DNA of 10,039 nt, taken from positions 1 to 10,039 of the forward strand of contig CAZWDL010000185.1 of NCBI GenBank assembly GCA_964632995.1. The letters are read 5' to 3'. This document shows positions 6,657 to 10,039 of the stretch, piece by piece. The notes beneath the pieces are model-generated. The model did no database searches and was not told the DNA's origin. It saw only the letters and a list, made by a program, of their open reading frames with translations. Origin of the DNA: CAZWDL01 sp964632995 (GTDB taxonomy: Bacteria; Bacteroidota; Bacteroidia; Chitinophagales; Saprospiraceae). How positions within the stretch are numbered: the first letter of the stretch is position 1; each line of letters opens with the position of its first letter. Position numbers and translations under genes: made by a program.

Positions 6657-7301
6657 ATGATCAAAACCATACAGCCACAAATGGATGACCATGTCCAAAC
6701 GATTTTTCCCGCCCTCCGGCCTTCCACACAGAAGCAACTGCCAGGCGGGGACTTCTCCTTCCTTTCCTTATCCGCTGTATTTACCCTGTTTTTGTTGCTA
6801 TTGTCACCGGTAATCAGCTCGGAACTGTACGCTCAGAATGAAGCAGTAAAACTCTGCCCCTGCTGTGGTCCTGAATACCGGCGATTCGATTTCTGGCTGG
6901 GCGATTGGGTGGCCTATAACCTGCAGGACAGCAACAAGCTGGCAGGGACTAATCGCATCGTTTTACTACAGGACAGCTGTGTCGTTCAGGAAAATTGGGT
7001 AGGGCGCGGGGGGCAATATACCGGAACAAGCTACAATTGGTACGACCGGCAGGAAGGTAAGTGGCGGCAGACCTGGATCGACAACCAGGGCGGGAGCCTT
7101 CAGCTAAGCGGTGGTATGAAGGGTGGAGAGATGATTCTTTACAGTGGCGAGATGAAAAGCCGGCAGGGCGAATCCTATATCAACCGGATCACCTGGACCC
7201 CTAATCCGGACGGCAGTGTCCGGCAGCACTGGGAAATTTCCAAAGATGATGGGCAAAGCTGGGAAACGGTTTTCGATGGTTTGTACAAGCGCAAGGAGTG
7301 A
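6657..7301 (+). CDS. Exported protein of unknown function (DUF1579-like/lipocalin-like)
   Basis: The 214-residue product has a hydrophobic segment at about 34-53 (FSFLSLSAVFTLFLLLLSPV) followed by SSELYAQ, which reads as a signal peptide with cleavage after residue 60. About 30 residues precede it, long for a signal peptide, so the start is uncertain: the in-frame ATG at 6681 is an alternative, and a short N-terminal anchor is possible. The mature part starts with LCPCCGPEYRRFDFWLGDW (Cys67, 69, 70), then a beta-rich body with NRIVLLQDSCVVQENW, YNWYDRQEGKWRQTW and a C-terminal HWEISKDDGQSWETVFDGLY. The FDFWLGDW and ENW motifs and regular beta pattern resemble the DUF1579-like, lipocalin-type small barrels found exported in Bacteroidota. 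No catalytic residue is obvious. It is convergent with the next gene, 18 bases between stops. Confidence 0.7.
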   Translation: MIKTIQPQMDDHVQTIFPALRPSTQKQLPGGDFSFLSLSAVFTLFLLLLSPVISSELYAQNEAVKLCPCCGPEYRRFDFWLGDWVAYNLQDSNKLAGTNRIVLLQDSCVVQENWVGRGGQYTGTSYNWYDRQEGKWRQTWIDNQGGSLQLSGGMKGGEMILYSGEMKSRQGESYINRITWTPNPDGSVRQHWEISKDDGQSWETVFDGLYKRKE

Positions 7302-7319
7302 AGTCGCTACGAGTGCTTG

Positions 7320-8306
7320 TTATCGCCTCCATTGTTCAGTCAGTAATTCTTCGGCCGGTCCGGCTACTTCCAACCCTGCGTTCCGACCGGCGCCATGGAA
7401 GAGCAGTTGTTCTCCTTCATAGAATTTCACAGTGAGCTTTGCCCGCAGGCTTTCGTTGACCTTTCCGGTCATTTGCCCGGAGAGCGGCGATACCAGGTCG
7501 CTGCCCGGGCCCTGGCGGGCGTTGATTTCCAGCCGGTAGCGGCGGTCCCGGAAAGCCAGATGAACTTCTTCTCCCTGCAGGCGGGCTTTCATCATTGCCC
7601 CGGTGTAGGTGGCAAAGCGGTATAAGCGACCGCGGTAGAGAAAACCGACGATATATCCGATAAAGTGATTTCGCAGCCAGGGGATGCGCGCAACGGAAGC
7701 CGTCAGGCTGACCGGCTGTTCTTCGTCGAAGTGATTGCTTTGCATCCAGATCCAGGAGCTGGGAAAGGAGCGCCCCCAATCCTTCTCGGCGTATCCTTTC
7801 CCACCGGTAAAATCTACCTTCTGGCCCTCGATGTTCAGGTGACCGCTAAGGTCGTGACTTACACTGACGATGCCGTGGTAACATTCCATGAAAGGCACAA
7901 AAGAGTACCATCCCATAATGCCGGGAGCGCCCAGCATTTTGGGCCAGGGAAAGCGGTTGTGGAGTTGCAGGCTGCCCCGGATTCCCGGAAGATCCAGGGT
8001 GAGTGCTCCGGTGGAAAAGCGGTTGCCTTTCAGGGACAGCTCGAAGCGGTCGGAGGCAGGCTCGAAGTCGCTGTGCCGGAATTCCTCGTAATGCGCGCGG
8101 TGCCGCACCCCGTCCAATACCTGAATGAAGGCGTGGTGCTCGCCTTGCGCCCCCAGTGAGATGCCCGGGATGAAGGCGTAAGCATGCTCTTCCGTCGGAT
8201 CGACCACCTTAAAATACCAGCCCTCAAAATAATTGCGCTGCTTCCCCCAGCCGTGGTACATATCAGGGTTCCAGACAGCGTGCCAGCGGCGAAGAAGGTT
8301 ATGCAT
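7320..8306 (-). CDS. Tocopherol cyclase-like protein
   Basis: The 328-residue product belongs to the tocopherol cyclase-like family. Landmarks are HGWGKQRNYFEGWYFK (18-33), AFIPGIS (44-50), MGWYSFVPFMECYHGIVS (131-148), GYAEKDWGRSFPSSWIWMQ (171-189) and a C-terminal beta-rich half. In plants and cyanobacteria the VTE1 enzyme closes the chromanol ring of tocopherols; homologues also occur in many non-photosynthetic bacteria, where their substrate is not known to me. No signal peptide or transmembrane helix is visible. No other tocopherol or quinone synthesis gene lies nearby, so chromanol synthesis cannot be inferred. The ATG at 8306 matches the family's N-terminal region. ATCTC-GTTT-GAGAT at 8321-8334 forms a 5-bp hairpin in the leader, of doubtful meaning. 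The gene appears to be transcribed alone. Confidence 0.88.
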   Translation of the reverse strand: MHNLLRRWHAVWNPDMYHGWGKQRNYFEGWYFKVVDPTEEHAYAFIPGISLGAQGEHHAFIQVLDGVRHRAHYEEFRHSDFEPASDRFELSLKGNRFSTGALTLDLPGIRGSLQLHNRFPWPKMLGAPGIMGWYSFVPFMECYHGIVSVSHDLSGHLNIEGQKVDFTGGKGYAEKDWGRSFPSSWIWMQSNHFDEEQPVSLTASVARIPWLRNHFIGYIVGFLYRGRLYRFATYTGAMMKARLQGEEVHLAFRDRRYRLEINARQGPGSDLVSPLSGQMTGKVNESLRAKLTVKFYEGEQLLFHGAGRNAGLEVAGPAEELLTEQWRR

Positions 8307-8608
8307 GAGCAGAAGGTTTGATCTCGTTTGAGATGATCCGGGCTTGTTGGAGGTGGTGCCCCCTGTCCTTTATCCATGGAACGGAGGATACATCTACATG
8401 GTAAAATAAGGGAAAAATGAGTTGTAATCTGTCTTCTCAGAGATTTTCTGGTATTCCCGGACGCCAAGACAGAGAAAAATTACATCTATAAAAATAATTG
8501 TCGATCATACTACCGGACGTTAATACTCGACGCAAACTGATTGAGAATTTTCTCAAATCATCTTCGACGTCGGTATATCCAATTTATCACTTCAAAAACT
8601 TTAAAGCT
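8307..8608. other. 302-bp divergent spacer between the cyclase-like gene and exbD
   Basis: I see no gene here. The open frame leading into exbD begins at a TTG at 8498, but its 37 extra residues do not look like ExbD. The spacer must hold both promoters, but no convincing TAnnTTTG element is visible on either strand. It contains a 16-bp palindrome at 8541-8556, listed separately, and the small leader hairpin at 8321-8334 close to the cyclase-like start. Confidence 0.6.
8541..8556. promoter_or_regulatory. Palindrome upstream of exbD, possible operator
   Basis: TTGAGAA (8541-8547) and TTCTCAA (8550-8556) are perfect inverted repeats around TT; the symmetry extends outward as GA...ATC with one bulged base. 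Its centre is about 60 bases before the exbD ATG, a suitable place for a dimeric repressor or activator. No regulator gene is nearby to pair it with, and an RNA hairpin is equally possible. Confidence 0.35.
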
Positions 8609-9154
8609 ATGAAAACGTCCCGTCAACGGCGCGCCGGGAAGCAGCTCGACGCCGGTGCTATGGCCGACATTGCCTTCCTGTTGCTGATCTTTTTTTTAGT
8701 CGCTACTAGTATTCTCGATGACCAGGGTATCCTGGTGCAGCTACCGCCCTATCAGGAGAAGCCTGTTACTGATCAGCTGGCCGACCGCAACGTGCTGAAT
8801 GTAAAGCTCAATGCCGAAAATCAGCTGATGGTGGAGGAGGAGATTCTTCCTGTGGAAGCGCTGCGTTCCAAAGCTAAGGAATTTATTTTCAATCCATTGG
8901 GGAAGGAAACACTGGCCGCTTCTCCCCGCAAGGCAATCGTCTCTCTTCAAAACGACCGGGGTACGAGTTACCAGGCGTATCTGTCCGTGTACAATGAACT
9001 GAAAGCGGCGTACCGCGAGTTGTGGGAGGAAGCGGCCCGGCGCCGGTACGGTGAGGCCTACGAAGCCTTGCCTGTCGATCAGCAGCGCGCCATCAGAAAA
9101 GATATTCCGCTGGTGATCTCCGAGGCGGAACCCACGGATTATGCCGGGCGATAA
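8609..9154 (+). CDS. exbD: ExbD/TolR-family biopolymer transport protein
   Basis: From the ATG at 8609 the product is 181 residues: a short basic cytoplasmic tail (KTSRQRRAGKQ), one transmembrane helix at about 18-35 (MADIAFLLLIFFLVATSI) and a periplasmic domain. Asp20 within ADIAFLL corresponds to the membrane aspartate essential for proton use in ExbD/TolR. These proteins work with ExbB (and TonB) to energise outer-membrane transporters. The periplasmic part has ILVQLPPY, AIVSLQNDRGTSYQAYLSVYNEL, then a charged tail of about 50 residues; the length fits Bacteroidota ExbD paralogues rather than the roughly 140 residues of E. coli. In this phylum exbD usually follows exbB; here it stands alone between a divergent gene and a terminator, so its partners are elsewhere. 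The in-frame TTG at 8498 is rejected because ATG directly before the basic tail fits the family. Confidence 0.9.
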   Translation: MKTSRQRRAGKQLDAGAMADIAFLLLIFFLVATSILDDQGILVQLPPYQEKPVTDQLADRNVLNVKLNAENQLMVEEEILPVEALRSKAKEFIFNPLGKETLAASPRKAIVSLQNDRGTSYQAYLSVYNELKAAYRELWEEAARRRYGEAYEALPVDQQRAIRKDIPLVISEAEPTDYAGR

Positions 9155-9177
9155 ACCTTGGAGCCTGCTGTAAAGAA

Positions 9178-9203
9178 AAAGCCGCTGTTCGAACAGCGGC
9201 TTT
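9178..9203. terminator. Bidirectional intrinsic terminator
   Basis: AAAGCCGCTGTTC (9178-9190) and GAACAGCGGCTTT (9191-9203) are a perfect 26-bp palindrome; folded with a TCGA or TTCGAA loop it gives a GC-rich stem. Rightwards it is followed by TTTCTTC, and leftwards by TTTTTCTTT, so it can end both exbD and the convergent deacetylase gene. It starts 23 bases after the exbD stop. Confidence 0.9.
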
Positions 9204-9233
9204 CTTCAAAATAAACCTAACATTGCATTGTGT

Positions 9234-9887
9234 CTAAGCTATGTTTTTTTCGCTGCGACCTTGCATCAGTTCCTTATCGTTGAGCCTTTCAAAGCGGTAA
9301 CCGAGTTGGGAAAAGTGCTCCAGGACCCGGGGAAGGGTGTAGTGCAAGCGCTCTCCGGCTTTGATACTGTCGTGAAAAACGATAATAGATCCGGGGCCGG
9401 CGTTGTTAGTTACATTGGCCAGGCACTGCTCGGGGCTGATCGTGGCGTCGAAATCACCACTTAGCACATCCCACATCACGACGCGGTAATGACGTTGCAG
9501 AAACTGGGACTGCTTGGGCTTCAGCCGGCCGTACGGCGGGCGGAAGATGACCGAGTTGACCAGGTTGGCGCAGTGGCGTACATTGTGGAAATAAGGGATG
9601 TTTTCGGTGAGCCAGCCGTTCAGGTGGTTGAGGGTGTGATTACCTACGGCATGCCCTTCGGCTGTTACTTGTTGAAAAACATCGAAATACTTGCGCACAT
9701 TGTCGCCTACACAAAAGAAAGTCGCTTTGGCCTCATAAGCTTTTAGCTGGGCGAGTACCCAATTGGTGACCTCCGGAATGGGACCGTCATCGAAAGTGAG
9801 GTAGAGCACCTTTTCTTCCGTAGGGATTCGCCAGGTAAAGTTGGGGAAAAGCTGTTGGATGAATTGAGGGGTTTTAACCAGGTACAT
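9234..9887 (-). CDS. Polysaccharide deacetylase, NodB/CE4 family
   Basis: The 217-residue product has all five motifs of carbohydrate esterase family 4: TFDDGP at 31-36 (Asp33 as probable base, Asp34 as metal ligand), HTLNH at 84-88 (His84 and His88 as metal ligands), RPPYG at 116-120, MWDVLSGDFD at 138-147, and IIVFHD at 168-173 with His172. Such enzymes remove N-acetyl (or O-acetyl) groups from chitin-like oligosaccharides, peptidoglycan or other polysaccharides, using a divalent metal. There is no signal peptide or membrane helix, so the protein seems cytoplasmic, or exported by an unrecognised route; short forms like this are common in Bacteroidota and their substrates are unclear. Start ATG at 9887; no Shine-Dalgarno and no clear promoter. 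It is convergent with exbD across a shared terminator. No glycan-synthesis genes are next to it in this window. Confidence 0.93.
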   Translation of the reverse strand: MYLVKTPQFIQQLFPNFTWRIPTEEKVLYLTFDDGPIPEVTNWVLAQLKAYEAKATFFCVGDNVRKYFDVFQQVTAEGHAVGNHTLNHLNGWLTENIPYFHNVRHCANLVNSVIFRPPYGRLKPKQSQFLQRHYRVVMWDVLSGDFDATISPEQCLANVTNNAGPGSIIVFHDSIKAGERLHYTLPRVLEHFSQLGYRFERLNDKELMQGRSEKNIA

Positions 9888-10039
9888 AATCTTGGATTTA
9901 ACTGTTCATGGATTATTAAATGCAAAGTGTGTTCAACCAGGAGCTTAGTTGCTATGGAGGTATTCCCTGATTACAGGGCGCCAGCCAGGGCAATCGCAAA
10001 GTAAGCCCTAACCTGCTAAAATCTTGAAAAGGTACTCGT
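9888..10039. other. Right-end region without a recognised gene
   Basis: This stretch presumably holds the promoter of the deacetylase gene. TTACTTTG on the minus strand near 10000-10007 is one mismatch from TAnnTTTG but lies over 110 bases from the start codon. CCCTG-ATTA-CAGGG (9965-9978) is a small hairpin, and CAGGGC is repeated at 9974-9979 and 9986-9991. A 28-codon minus-strand frame open to the right edge may be the end of a gene beyond it but shows no recognisable family. Confidence 0.4.

Noticed and set aside
6480..6737. An 85-codon minus-strand frame
   Set aside because: It overlaps the start of the exported-protein gene, crosses the hairpin at 6562-6584 and has no family features.
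8498..8608. N-terminal extension of exbD from TTG at 8498
   Set aside because: The ATG at 8609 stands directly before the normal basic tail and membrane helix; the extension contains the palindrome and has no ExbD character.
9965..9991. Small hairpin and repeated CAGGGC near the right end, considered as an attachment site or repeat array
   Set aside because: Arms are only 5-6 bases and there are only two copies, which is expected by chance.

Overview
The window looks like chromosome of a Bacteroidota bacterium, most likely of the Saprospiria/Lewinella type. The pointers are a two-gene atpD-atpC cluster without the rest of the ATP synthase operon, a beta subunit with the extra segment typical of that phylum, a short epsilon subunit without its C-terminal helices, a 7TM-type AraC regulator relic, an ExbD of the Bacteroidota type, and a TAnnTTTG-type promoter before atpD. 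The assignment is inference; there is no rRNA gene or close marker to confirm it.

Layout. 1-1337 (-) is an exported parallel beta-helix protein running off the left edge; it is lower in GC than its neighbours and has a strong Shine-Dalgarno. 1475-2545 (-) is a DUF5691 protein that stops well before the family's usual C-terminus, just where the base composition changes, so a seam (insertion, rearrangement or assembly join) lies near 1470-1490. After a 382-bp gap with a good promoter come atpD (2928-4442) and atpC (4561-4872), separated by 118 bp holding two hairpins and closed by a clear intrinsic terminator. Next is a 179-bp inverted-repeat element flanked by an 11-bp direct repeat (4956-5156), the best candidate here for an undescribed small mobile element. 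5182-5571 (-) is a DUF1232/YkvA membrane protein. 5770-6411 (+) is a broken AraC-family regulator whose reading frame changes three times. 6657-7301 (+) is an exported protein of unknown function, convergent with a tocopherol-cyclase-like protein at 7320-8306 (-). A 302-bp divergent spacer leads to a single exbD gene (8609-9154, +), then a perfect-stem bidirectional terminator, then a NodB-family polysaccharide deacetylase (9234-9887, -). The last 152 bp show no gene.

The genes do not form one pathway. atpD/atpC is core energy metabolism: catalytic beta and inner-stalk epsilon subunits of F1, whose partners must lie elsewhere. The rest are single-gene units of envelope or unknown function. 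No complete new multi-gene system is visible; the points most worth a second look are the small inverted-repeat element, the composition seam with the cut DUF5691 gene, and the hairpins between atpD and atpC.
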